This document shows positions 23,694 to 33,916 of a stretch of 64,000 nucleotides of DNA, in pieces (the first letter of the stretch is position 1; each line of letters begins with the position of its first letter). The stretch is from Punctularia strigosozonata HHB-11173 SS5. Lineage: Eukaryota > Basidiomycota > Agaricomycetes > Corticiales > Punctulariaceae. The position numbers and the translations under genes were made by a program. The notes under the pieces were generated by a model that worked only from the letters and a program-made list of their open reading frames with translations, made no database searches and was not told the DNA's origin. The DNA is taken from the NCBI RefSeq assembly GCF_000264995.1, contig NW_006767440.1, positions 395,844-459,843 on the forward strand. Direction: 5' to 3'.

Positions 23694-24071
23694 TTGCTGC
23701 TGGTGGCCGGGCGGAAGGCCCTGGAGCGGCCCGAGCATGGGGAGCTTGATAGTGTCGCGGAGGAGGTGACGGTTTGTTGACGGTGGTGGTGGTGGCGGCT
23801 GGATCAGAGGTTCTCGCGCGTCGCCCGTGGCCGTCCTCATCGTCAGGCTGCTGCCCCGCGCCCGCCCGCGTCTCGCCTGTACGCCTGCCGCTGGCGCCGC
23901 CAATATTTCTAGCTGCAAAGGCCCGTTCGAGGAGCCGGAGTTCGGAGGGAGGAACGCAGCGCAAGCGGCCCCGCGTCTCTCATGTTTTTTTTTCTCGTTG
24001 CCAATTTCCCCATCCGACTCGCCGCCTGGCGCGGGCTCTTCCCGATCACGCACCGCTCTGGCCTCGGACAT
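20782..24071 (-). CDS. Striatin-family WD40 protein (STRIPAK scaffold)
   Basis: Nine exons: 24071-23484, 23393-23290, 23217-22984, 22921-22823, 22764-22045, 21981-21862, 21804-21269, 21214-21107 and 21041-20782, giving 922 residues. The striatin N-terminal domain is clear: [19 protein letters not shown], then a coiled coil with [17 protein letters not shown] and [18 protein letters not shown] central block [20 protein letters not shown] is conserved in striatins. The last ~340 residues hold WD40 repeats (DCTVKIW, SSIRVW, AVKVWDV, IKIFDV, IRIFDI, SVRFWDL, VVKLYG). Two poly-Gln tracts occur (23638-23703 and about 22405-22440). Striatin scaffolds PP2A and GCK kinases in STRIPAK, which in fungi controls hyphal fusion and fruiting. 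The start is the first ATG; the region before residue ~100 is weakly supported. Confidence 0.92.
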
Positions 24072-24407
24072 GAGGACGCGGCCCTGAGCAAGCCCTCGGA
24101 CATCTCACAGCGTTGCCCCTTACGTTACGACCCACGACGGTAGATACTTGTTGCAAATGTCCTAACGATAGGACGGTACAGAGCAGAAAATCTGAGGCGA
24201 TATGTATGTGCATGGTTTCGCAGAGCTCTGGAGGATGTGTAACATTCGGCATAGGATACCGCGTAGATGCCGTGCCCATACGTGGTGCGGGAGACTCGAA
24301 GCGTTCGAGCGGGATGCCAGGTGGTCCACACGAAGATGTGATATGCTGGCCGATGCATCTGTGAACGGGCACTTCACTGAGGGTAGCGAGCTGAGGGAAA
24401 GGGGCGT
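24072..24407. other. Intergenic region
   Basis: Between the TMA7 3' end and the striatin start, both minus strand, so it should carry the striatin promoter. Nothing specific was recognised. Confidence 0.5.
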
Positions 24408-24776
24408 CTATTTCTTCCCCGACCTATATGCAAGCATTGAGCACATTCGGGCCATGCACCAGCAAAGAACGTGACGTACTTCTTAATCCCGCCAGTCCCG
24501 CCCAATGGACCGCCCTTCAGCGCTGAATATCATGCACACCATGAACTCCAGATTCCAGATTGCGGATTTTTTTTCAGTCTACTCACCCCGCTCCTTTGCG
24601 GCCTTCATTGCCTCCTGCTCCTGCTTCTTGCGCTCCTTGAATGCCTTGTCATCCTCGTCCTCGTCCTTCTTGTCCTTCTTCGGAGCCTTATATCTTTGTC
24701 AGTGTGTCGAACGAGACTACTTAGATAGTCAACAGACCTTCAGAGGCTTGAGCTTGCCGCCTTGACGTCCGCTCAT
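24408..24776 (-). CDS. TMA7: Translation machinery-associated protein TMA7
   Basis: Four tiny exons: 24776-24738, 24686-24587, 24522-24480 and 24423-24408, giving 65 residues. The product begins MSGRQGGKLKPLKAPKK, continues with an acidic and then Lys/Glu-rich helix (DKAFKERKKQEQEAMKAAKER) and ends GPLGGTGGIKKSGKK. This matches TMA7/CCDC72 (64 residues in yeast) end to end. TMA7 is a small cytoplasmic protein associated with ribosomes; its exact role is unsettled. No exon exceeds 100 nt and the last carries only KSGKK and the stop, so frame-based gene finders will miss it. Confidence 0.93.
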
Positions 24777-25523
24777 CTCGACAGTGATAGGGGACACCGA
24801 TGTGGTCAACGACCAGGATAGAAGAGACACGCCTCTGTATCGATGCAGGAAGCAGCACTGCCACTTGCCACGCATCTGCTCCCCTATTTGTACCAGTGCT
24901 GAAGCGGTGTGTCGGCTGTTATACAGCTCACGGGAACCGTGGATGCACTGTGTGCGCAAAGCCGCACGTACTGGCGTGCGGTGCGGCAACCGGTTGTTCC
25001 GCTATTGGGACCGCGCCGGAAATATACCTACCTACCTACCTACCCTCCGCCGATTTTGGCCATCAACCAGTGGCAATTCAAGCTTCAAGGGGGGGATCGG
25101 ACCTACAATACCCGTTACAGATATCGTTATAGCGCAATGTTAAGTTATATCTCGTTGGATTTCACAAGGTCACCATGAATGAGAGATCATATATCACTCA
25201 TAGTCGGTAAAAAGTGCGCGCTGATGAGGATGGAGTAGCTCGGTGAGCTGCTATCGTATCGTAGCAATGTCGCTGTATGCGGCGCGGTGAGTCGCGCGAC
25301 ATGTCGGTGGTCTTGCGAGGCTTGAATCTATCCCATCATCCGTCATAATACGATTGTGTCAATTCCAGCAGCCTCATAGAGCTTGTACAGTTGTATAATG
25401 TTTCGGCATTTACTTGCTCTGTCCCCGCAAATTTAAATTTCACTGAAGCGTTTGAGGCGTGGTACCGACGGAGCAGGTTCTGGCAGGCGATAACCAACGC
25501 GATAGGAGTGGCGGGCTCGGATC
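24777..25523. other. Intergenic region with (TACC)n tract
   Basis: Promoter side of TMA7 and 3' flank of the dioxygenase gene. A short TACC microsatellite lies at about 25025-25045. No coding exon was seen. Confidence 0.5.
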
Positions 25524-26763
25524 TCAGACGCCGAACGCAACCGTATGCGCGCCGTAGATCGCGGAAAGGACTCGCGCCTCCTCGCGGCCATCCTCGTCGC
25601 CCGCGCCGGCGGCGACGTACAGAGGGACGAAGTGCTCCTCGCGCGGGTGGGTCGCGCGGAAGCCTGGGTGCTTTGGCAGGTCGAGCAGCGCCCGCTTGCG
25701 CTCTGTAGGCTAGCATGCGTACCCATACGGTCAGCAGGATGGCAAACGAGAGGACGATGGAGGGACTCACGTTGGGGGTGGCCATTGCGACAGTGACGGT
25801 GTTGTTGAAGGCCTTGACGGCCGAGGACGCCGTGCTGGGCGAGAAGCAGTCGATATCTTGCAGATTGTGCACTGTCAGACCGCCGGAGAGGATGAGCACG
25901 CCCTCCTCCCTGTCCGATCGCCGTCAGCGTCGTCTGATCTCGTCAAAGGTCAGAGGAAGAGAAGAAGGAGGCGATACCTGAGCTGGCGTATCGCCTTGCC
26001 GACGGCCCAGTTCTTCTCCGGAGAGAGGCTCGCGTCGATAGAGACCTCAACGATAGGCAGGTCGTCCGGAAGCGCATCACCAAACATGATTCGAAAGGGA
26101 ATGAAGACTCCATGGTCGAGGCCAGGGCCCATAAAGCCGCGACCGTCGTGACCACGGGGCTCCTTCTTGGTTGTCTTGCGCGCCAGTTGACTGCCCTACG
26201 AGTGATGATCGATTAATATAGTGGGGAAAGAAGGATGAGGGTTGGCTTGCCTCCTTATACAGCTCGACGATGCGCTGTGCGAGGGCGGCGTCACCGCGGG
26301 ACTTGAACTGAAGCTCGAAGAGCTCCGGATGAAAACCGTCAAAGTCGTACAGCAACGGGTTTTCGTCCCCATAGTCAGTCACTAGGGACGAAACATCATC
26401 AGGGGATCCTGCTTGGTAAAGCAGGGCGTGACTCCATCACCCACCCACGCGCTCGCCTGCCGTCTCCCAGTGCGCGCTGAACACGACGATCGCCTTGGGG
26501 TTATACTTGCTTAGCAGCGTGGAGCCGAAGTCCCGCAGGAACTTTGCAAGGGGGCCCGAGGGCCCCACCTCCTCGATCGCGGAATCACTGCCGCCGCGAT
26601 CCGCGAACTGGGACTGGTCGAGCTGCACGGCAAGCAAGGGCGAGCCGTGGGCGAAGAAGAAGGCGGGGATCTTGTGCGGGTTGGCGGGGAGCGCATCAAG
26701 CGCGGCTTGCCACTCAGCCTGCGTGGTAGGAAATCCTGAGGTGATGGAGATGGGGATGGTCAT
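25524..26763 (-). CDS. LigB-type extradiol aromatic dioxygenase (DODA family), copy 1
   Basis: Five exons: 26763-26445, 26381-26251, 26195-25978, 25909-25771 and 25709-25524, giving 330 residues. LigB-superfamily metal-site motifs are present: FFFAHGSP, VVFSAHWET and GLDHGVFIPF, plus LSPEKNWAVGKAI and the C-terminal HPREEHFVPLYVAAGA. Relatives (YgiD, plant DODA) cleave catechol rings such as DOPA with Fe/Zn and O2. The substrate here is unknown. Intron 26196-26250 has a GC donor (GAG|GCAAGC). There is no targeting peptide, so a cytosolic location is likely. Exons 2-5 have exactly the same lengths as in the paralogue at 56155-57657, which shows recent common ancestry of the two genes. Confidence 0.92.
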
Positions 26764-27631
26764 TGGGGTTACAGGTTGTGATAGAAATTTTGATGGCTGG
26801 CACTACAATCGAGACGCGTTCAGTCTACGACAGGTGAGGTGCGTAGATAGCGGCACCCGATGCAAGAGACGGTTATTTATGTTCTTGGAAAAGGGCGACG
26901 GTGGAAGCCAGATTCCGCTGACGCAGGTGAGCAGCTGAACCGTTTAAACTCCCGCTCGACAGGGAACGAGCGGCAAACTTCGACTCGATCCGTCAAAGGA
27001 AGGATGAGGGCCTCTCTGCTGTATTCTTCAAAGAAGCACGGGGACTAGCGTTGAGTCCCCGAGTCGCGCCCGAAAGCAACCGTCAGAATGTGCGGCGGAT
27101 ATACCATCGCAACCCCATAAAGCTTGGCATGAGTCTGAGAAGCCGGAGACACGAACCCAAAAGACACGAACCCAAAAGACACGAACCCAAAAGACACGAA
27201 CCGTTCGTCGGTCGACCATAAAGTCGATCGTATACGTACTGAGACATGGACGAAAAGGCGCCAACGCCGCCGCCGCGATGAGCGGACCACCGATCTGGGA
27301 AATTGCAAGAACAATTGCGGGAGCTCTGCGAGATCGGCCGCCGTCGGTTGAGCAAACGACACGTTAAAGCCGTTGCCAGCGCGCGCTACAGAGTAGCCGC
27401 GGCTCAAGGGCTCGCTTCAGATTGTCGTCCGGCGTCCAGCAAAGGCTCCGGGGTTGACGTTACCCTCCGATCGTCGATCGCGGGCGTTGTTGTGCAGAAA
27501 CTTGGAAGGACCAGGCGAAGTCCGTTGGTTCTGTCTACTGCATCGGAGGCATTTCGTCTACTGCCATTCGAGGGCCCGCCAAGGCGAATGAATGGGGGTG
27601 AATCAGACTGACGTAGAAATACATGGGCGCA
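26764..27631. other. Intergenic region with 15-bp tandem repeat
   Basis: The gap between the dioxygenase start (-) and the haem-lyase 3' end (-). It contains the tandem array at 27145-27201. Frames here are short and show no family signal. Confidence 0.5.
27145..27201. repeat. 15-bp tandem repeat, nearly four copies
   Basis: The unit GACACGAACCCAAAA is repeated three times in full, with a fourth unit broken after GACACGAACC. The units look identical, suggesting a young array. Confidence 0.8.
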
Positions 27632-28409
27632 CTACGAGGAAGGTCTGGTCTGTCGAGGCGGAGACGACGGGGTCTGTAAAGTTGGACCGAACCAGCTCTC
27701 CAAAGCGGCACCTATGCGCATCTTCACGCCTTCCCAGTTATCGAGAGCGGGGCGAACGTCTAGATAGAACGACGGGGCCTGAGCAGGGCCGAGGGACCGA
27801 CCGGTGTAGAAGTCGATGATATATCGCGTTCGGACGCCGCACCGATCCACAAGCCAGTCGTGGCGGTCGAATGGTTTCGTATAGCTATTGCCACACGTTA
27901 GTCGCTCGAGGCCCCTCCAACACCTCGGAAGAGATTGGTGCTTACCCGAGGATGGATTTCCACCGAGCCTTGGGGCTGAGGTCGCCAGGCCGTCCCTTGA
28001 AACTGACCAGTTTGATCCCGCCACAGGCCTCCCCGCCCTTTCCCTGCTCCCACTTCAGTATCTCCTGCCACGCGCGTTCGTTGACGGCGTTGTGTATCGG
28101 CACGATGGTGCGCATATCAGATTCGTGCGGGTTGTGGTTCTTCCTTGCCATCGCCGCAAAAAACTGCGCTTCAGAGGGGTACACCCAGTTCTCGCCCTTC
28201 GCATTCGGGATGGAGGACACCTCTCGAGAATTGGAGAGCGAAGACGGGCCCGGCTCCGGTGCCGGTGCTGGTTTAGAGGACGACGGTTTGTTAAAGGAGA
28301 AGAAGGAGGTCCACGATGATCGAGCGCTATGATCTACTGGACATTCTGCGCTGTTCACCGGCTGCGGCAGCGATCCGTGGTCTACTGGGCATTTTGGTGC
28401 GTCTGCCAT
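27632..28409 (-). CDS. CYC3: Holocytochrome c synthase (cytochrome c haem lyase)
   Basis: Two exons, 28409-27946 and 27884-27632, giving 238 residues. The N-terminal region has two CPVDH motifs (residues 7-11 and 23-27), the haem-regulatory CP motifs typical of this family. The catalytic domain shows WVYPSEAQFFAAMARK, VPIHNAVNERAW (with the haem-ligand His), ILKWE, CGGIKLVSFKGRPGDLSPKAR, FDRHDWLVDRCG and VRTRYIIDFY. The enzyme acts in the mitochondrial intermembrane space and attaches haem covalently to apocytochrome c. The ATG at 28409 is preferred over upstream in-frame codons because conservation starts with the first CP motif. It shares a 245-bp divergent promoter with the nitronate monooxygenase gene. 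Confidence 0.95.
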
Positions 28410-28654
28410 GGCTGCGTTGCGGGCTGAGCAAGAGAGCGGCCGAGCCCGAGGAAGTCGGAAGGGCGCTACCCTCGTGAAGAGGCACGAGAGACAGTGAATA
28501 TGGGCGACAAACCGCGTGACCGGCATAACCGGCGCTCGGTTATTCGTCCACCCGCGTTTTACCCCGCATTCCCTCTTAACCGCAGTTCCAGGGCAGGGAT
28601 AGGGGAACCCAGCGTTTCTCCAGCCCACATCGTTGCTACGAGCGATACGACACC

Positions 28655-30454
28655 ATGCCATCCTCTAATTCCGTTTTCTCCACACCGCTGACCCGCTTGT
28701 TCGGGATCAACCACCCGGTCATGCTGGCTGGTATGAATGTTGCTGCCGGCCCGAGGCTCGCCGCAGCGGTCACCAACGCGGGTAAGTCGACCAATGACTA
28801 CGCTTGCATGCCGGGACGCTGAAAGCGTATCTAGGCGGCATCGGCGTTATAGGCGGCCTGAGGCAAACACCCAAAGTGCTGCAAGAGTCTATCAATGAGA
28901 TCAAGGTTACTAGTTGCCGTATTCTGTTGCAATGGTGGCGCATTAGGCTGATCGGCTACGACAGGCCAATCTTGAGGATAAGAACGCCCCTTTTGGTGTT
29001 GATCTCCTGATACCGCAAGTTGGCGGCAACGCTCGAAAGACCAATGTATGAGTCACGCTACCGAATATCGATGCCCTTCCGCCTAATGTATCGATTCTTG
29101 GGATACTCCTGCAGTATGACTACACAAAAGGGCAGCTTCCTGAACTCACGGACGTTATCATCAAGAACAAGGCTGCGCTGTTTGTTTGCGCCGTGGGTGT
29201 ACCCCCGAAGGAGATGGTCGACAAGCTCCACGCCGCTAAGATCCCGGTCATGAAGTGAGTCTTCTCGGCGTCGATATTCCTCTCACACTTTATTGAAGGA
29301 TGTGTCAGCATGGTAGGACACCCAAAGGTTAGATCTTACCCACTGTGCTTCTATGCACACTTATCGAATCCCGTCGCGCAGCACGTCAAGAAGGCATTAG
29401 ATCAAGGTGGGTAGACCCCTTGAAGCCTAAGTCGCTGAGTTCACGCCTTCATCTCCAGGTGTTGATATCATCTGCGCGCAAGGAGGCGAAGGTGGCGGAC
29501 ATACGGTGAGGGATCAATATCCTGAACCGATTCGATCCTTGACTAATCGCATTTGGCGGCGCCCATCTCACAGGGGTACCGAGGCTTATTGCTGTGTCCA
29601 TGATCAGCACTGACGGCATGGTCTCCCGCACAGTAACATCGCCTTCTCGATCCTCATCCCGGCCTGCGTCGACATTTGCAAAGCGCACAAGTCGCCGCTC
29701 ACGGGCGAGCCCGTGATGGTCATCGCCGCGGGCGGCATCGCCGACGGTCGCGGTCTCGCCGCCGCTCTGTCCTACGGCGCCGCCGGCGTGTGGGTCGGAA
29801 CGCGCTTCGTTGCCAGCGTCGAGGCGGGCGCCCCCAAGATGCACAAAGAGCTCGTGCTTAGCGCGGGGTACGACGACACCGTCAAGACGCTCGTGTATTC
29901 TGGCAGGCCGATGCACGTTCGGAAGACGGCGTATGTGGCGGAGTGGTGAACATTTTCCCTTTCGCATGTATCCTTGGAGTCAACATTGACCGTGATTGCG
30001 TGCGTGATTGAACTATGATAGGGAGGATAAGCGACAGAATGAGATACGCGAGCTGACGTCCAAGGGCAAGATTCCGCACGAGGCGGAGCTCGAGAAGCAT
30101 CCTGAAAGATCTATCGAGGGTCGCATGTGTAAGACCGTGTACGATATCTGTGTTGAGGATGAGAGCACTAAACAAAAAATGTCTTCTTGCAGGGCTCATG
30201 GGACAAGTAGCTGGATCCGTTCATGTGAGTTGCCGTGCTGCACCCCTGTGACAGGAACGCGGACTGACTTGCCACCGCGCGAAAAGGAGGTCAAACCTGC
30301 GAAGGAGATGTGAGCCGATGGTATTATACTTTCGCGGTGAATTGCCGACTGACACCCTCCATAATGCAGCGTCGATGAAATTATAACGACAGCTGCTCAA
30401 AGTTTGCAAGCCGCTGCCAGCCACATTATTAACCCAACGAAAGCTAAACTTTGA
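28655..30454 (+). CDS. Nitronate monooxygenase (2-nitropropane dioxygenase family)
   Basis: Thirteen exons: 28655-28781, 28835-28905, 28965-29045, 29115-29254, 29309-29327, 29382-29406, 29459-29505, 29574-29575, 29634-29945, 30022-30128, 30193-30224, 30287-30309 and 30370-30454, giving 356 residues. The FMN TIM barrel has GINHPVMLAGMN, GGIGVIGG, FGVDLLIPQVGG, AQGGEGGGHTG, VMVIAAGGIADGRGLAAAL and GVWVGTRFVASVE. The family oxidises alkyl nitronates using FMN and O2, detoxifying compounds such as propionate-3-nitronate. No signal peptide is seen. The exon 29574-29575 is only two bases; without it the frame stops at once, and with it the conserved Gly of GHTG is completed. Other small exons are 19, 23, 25 and 32 nt. 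Confidence 0.92.
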
Positions 30455-30966
30455 GATTTCAAAAGCTAGTGGAGAAGTGGCGGAACGTCCACCGGATCGC
30501 GCGGAAGTTGTGTCCTAACTGCATGTAATATAGTTCGCTTTAACGATGACACTCGGATGAGTTTGCCCTTGCCCAACGGTGCTGACGCGCGCAAAGTCAA
30601 TCTTCGCGCAGTCGCGGGCAGGAGGGAATGTGGATCTCTATGTACCTGCCTTGGCGTGGGTATCGGTGGCGTACACAGTCGTTGAACAAGCTTGAATTAC
30701 GACCAAAGTAGCGCCTTTGACATCTGTAGCCATCGTCCTTAAATGAAATGAGAACATAACGCTCCCGGCGAGTGCATACCCACGAGGTCTTTAACAAGGC
30801 CTTCCCGCGCGTACGGCATCATCGCAAGTATGGCTAGTATGGATCCTTATTCATCGAACAGAAAACCTTCCGGGCAGTCCCTGGCCATTGCAAATTTCCA
30901 GCTGGCTCGAACAGTGAGGAGTGCGGCCGTCCACTGACGCCCAGCTCAGAAGACTGAATTGGACCC
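30455..30966. other. Convergent 3' flanks
   Basis: The gap between the nitronate monooxygenase (+) and WD40 (-) genes. Nothing was recognised. Confidence 0.5.
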
Positions 30967-32738
30967 TCAATCTTCGTCCATCAATTCTGCAAGCTCGCGT
31001 TCCTCTTCCTCTGTCAGTCCCGATTCAGTGATGGACATCGCTGGCTCCGGAGCCTGCGTTTTGGGCGGAGGTCGCGTGGGTTTGAGCAGCTCTAGGGAAT
31101 GGGTCGCGGAGTGAGATAATGTAGAAGAAACCTGCAACGTTATGTAACGCACCGCTCAATTTCCACTTTCTTATCGTGCTGTCCAGGCTCGTGCTCACGA
31201 TCCAGGGCTCGACCATCGTCCTTCCATCTTCGTTCGTCGTCTTTCGCATCCAAAGACGAAGCGCGATAACGTCATGCCAGTGCGCGTCCACCTCACTCAG
31301 CAGTTCTGCCTCGACTTTGGGGGAGACCTGGGAAGAGGTGGATGATAGGCCGGAGAGGTCGGAGAGGTCATAGGCGCGGATTGTGTCTCCAGAGCCGGTG
31401 ATGAGGTAGGGCTCGCCGAGCGGTGTGCACGTGAGCGGGAGGAAACAGCGGACGGCGAGAGGATGGCTAATAGTCACGAGCGGTTTTGGAGGTGAAGGTG
31501 GTGCTGTAGCTAGTGACGAGGGCGGTGGGTACTGTGTGACTTGAATGGTTTCGTCCGAGGACGCTGGATCGTGGTATCAGGGTATTAGGAAACGTGCACT
31601 AGACAATCAAGAAGTCCGGCGCGAACCTGTCCATAAAAGCCCCTCCGCATAGGCCATGTCGTTGATCCGCGTCCTATGGTTGTTCAACTCCGCCTTCTCT
31701 ATCGTGCGCCAGCGTCCGTCAGGTTCACGGCTCAATTGCCAGGCTCGAACGACGCCCATGGTATCCCCGGTAAACAGGGTCGCTGACGTAGGGGAAAGAA
31801 CGTGAACCGCGAGAGCCTCGACAGGACGCGTGTGGGCAGAGATGGAGGATACACATTGCAAAGGTTTGTCGGAGGGCAGTGTCGACAGGTCCCTATGCCA
31901 TTTCAAGTCAGACACTATCAGTATGAAGAGGCAAGCTTGAGCGTACCATAGGCGCACAATCTTGTCTGAGCTCCCGGAAACTAAGATTTTCAGCTGCGGG
32001 ATAACCGTGAGGGTCTTGACAAAATCTGCGTGAGCATTGACTGTCGTCGATACCACTTCTTTCGTCTATATGTTTTTCCATTCCACAATCAGCTATACAG
32101 CTCGAGAATCCAGGTCGTGAACACGCACTGCTGGTTTCCAGACTTTGATCGATTTGTCCCATGAGCCGGTGATCATGAGCTCTGTCGGCCCTACTTCTCC
32201 ATCGACGCCGGCTTCGTAATACGCAACAGAGGTAACAGGCGCAGTGTGACCCCGATACAACGCTGCCGTCTTCCCCGTCTGATGCATCGGGTCAATATTA
32301 TTCAATAATTCTGAAGATGGGGACGGGTGTACCTCCAGATCCACTTTCCGCATCACCGTCGTATTTTCGGCAATGTACGCATAGCTGCCCTTGATCACAA
32401 TATCGAGGGCTTTCCCGGCGAGTTCAATGGGTTCACCAAGATGCTTGATGCGCTCTGCCTTCTCTTTCCTGGTCTTTCGGGACCGTAATCGTAGCACACA
32501 GTGGCGGAGCAGCTTCTCAGACAAGCATTCTTCGCTGACGCTACGAGAGGCGACACACTTGGGTGAGGAGGAGCTCAGCCTCCGCACGGAGGAGGTTGGA
32601 TGTGTCCCCCGCCTGCATGGTGCGCCGCTCGACCGTCGACGAAGAAGGGAGAGATCTGAGAGAGTCTGTCTGAGTGGCAGTGAACAGAAATGACGTCGTC
32701 TTGGCCTTCGCGCTCATCGTCTGCGACAGCGACGACAC
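30967..32738 (-). CDS. WD40-repeat protein
   Basis: Six exons: 32738-32559, 32515-32129, 32065-31947, 31892-31618, 31563-31153 and 31091-30967, giving 498 residues; an alternative ATG lies at 32717. WD repeats are visible as GSWDKSIKVW, SGSSDKIVRLW, TGDTMGVVRAWQL, a divergent TQY blade, GSGDTIRAYDL and STSLDSTIRKWKL. The protein ends with an acidic tail GLTEEEERELAELMDED. A basic stretch (RLRSRKTRKEKAERIKHL) precedes the first repeat. This is a beta-propeller interaction protein; I cannot name the subfamily with confidence. The first intron (32516-32558) is 43 nt with a GAG acceptor. Only 68 bp separate its start from the divergent gene at 32807. Confidence 0.85.
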
Positions 32739-32806
32739 TACAGGACACTACTCACTTACCCTACCTCTACAGGGTACCATAGTTCTGTCCTCTTCTGCAA
32801 ATTGAC
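32739..32806. promoter_or_regulatory. 68-bp divergent promoter interval
   Basis: The start codons of the WD40 gene (-) and the small membrane-protein gene (+) are 68 bp apart, so the two genes must share control sequence or have overlapping 5' ends. Confidence 0.6.
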
Positions 32807-33543
32807 ATGACAGAACTTCTTGCGGCGGCGCGCTCCGCAGACACCGAGTTCCTCGTGCGACGTGCATCTACAAAGGGCTACGAATGGGCGTCGCTCATAA
32901 CTCCTCCAGGTACCCAGGCGCGAAGGGTACCATGCGTATAAGCTGATGATAGTCTCTAGCATATGTAGCATACGTGCTTGCTAGGAAGGGACGCGCTCAA
33001 TTATCTGTCAATCGCGTTCTACGTGCCACCTGGGTGGGAGGTGCTGCCGGTGCGCATATAGCTCCTCTGATGTATGCGTATTAATTCGATGCCGCCGAGC
33101 CGCAGGTGTGGCAGGAGGAGCTGCAACGGGGTACGCGACCTGCGCATGGTCAACTGAAGTTGACATTCGAAAACGGCGGATACGGGCCGCATACGACGTG
33201 CGTTTTATCTTTTTACAGTCCTTCATGCTGAACTGACCGGTGTATGTCATGCTCCACAACAGACTGACAGCATCCGTGTAGATGATCATTCCACCATCGG
33301 TGGCTTACTCGGCGCCGTCTTGACCCCCGCGATATTGTGGAAAAGGGCACGTTTGGCGCATTGTAAGTTCCGGCATCTTATGCGCAGACCTATCTCGTAT
33401 CTCATGCTGTGTTCTGGGCAGTGATACTCGGAGGCGCTGGTTTCGGGTCCGCGGTCGGTCTCCTGACGCATTACGGACGGTCCCTGACCGGCGACCACCC
33501 ACCACCAACGAATCTACCAGAGATTCCCATACCCGCAGCTTGA
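32807..33543 (+). CDS. Conserved-looking small glycine-rich membrane protein
   Basis: Five exons: 32807-32909, 32960-33049, 33106-33197, 33263-33362 and 33422-33543, giving 168 residues. All introns are GT-AG (50-65 nt) and the frame closes cleanly. Two Gly/Ala-rich hydrophobic segments are seen: WVGGAAGVAGGAATGYATCAW near residue 60 and STIGGLLGAVLTPAIL then LILGGAGFGSAVGLL near 110-145. Both have glycine-zipper spacing expected for paired membrane helices. The C-terminus is Pro-rich (PTNLPEIPIPAA). Composition and size resemble small mitochondrial inner-membrane proteins. I do not recognise the family and assign no function. Confidence 0.7.
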
Positions 33544-33916
33544 GGGTTATAATGCGGCTTTTGTCGACTCCAAAGATGATATTCCGGGTCGGGTGAGGAT
33601 TCGTATGGAAACGCCGTGCAGCATCATGCACCTTCGAGAACCACATCGTCTTGTTTTGACTAGCCAAAATCGCTCCGTAGAACCGCTCGCTCACGTATTA
33701 CGACGCGGCCAACTCCTCCAAATTCAGCCGGCCTTGAGGGGAGTTCCATCTCGTGGGGTCCACAACGCACATGCCGTATCTCTAAACTACGGGCTGCGTT
33801 GTATCTTTTGATAGGCACCAGGACCATCCAGGTGCAACGAGTCGACCCAGCAATGATAGCTTATCTGCGACTGAATCCACAGAAACCTCTCAACTCAAGC
33901 AACGTCCGAACTCAAG
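33544..33916. other. Convergent 3' flanks
   Basis: The gap between the small membrane-protein gene (+) and the phosphoesterase gene (-). Nothing was recognised. Confidence 0.5.

Noticed and set aside
27045-27611. Overlapping frames on both strands (VSFGF-repeat frame on minus, 102 codons on plus)
   Set aside because: The apparent protein repeat is produced by the 15-bp tandem array; no splice context, start support or family motif.
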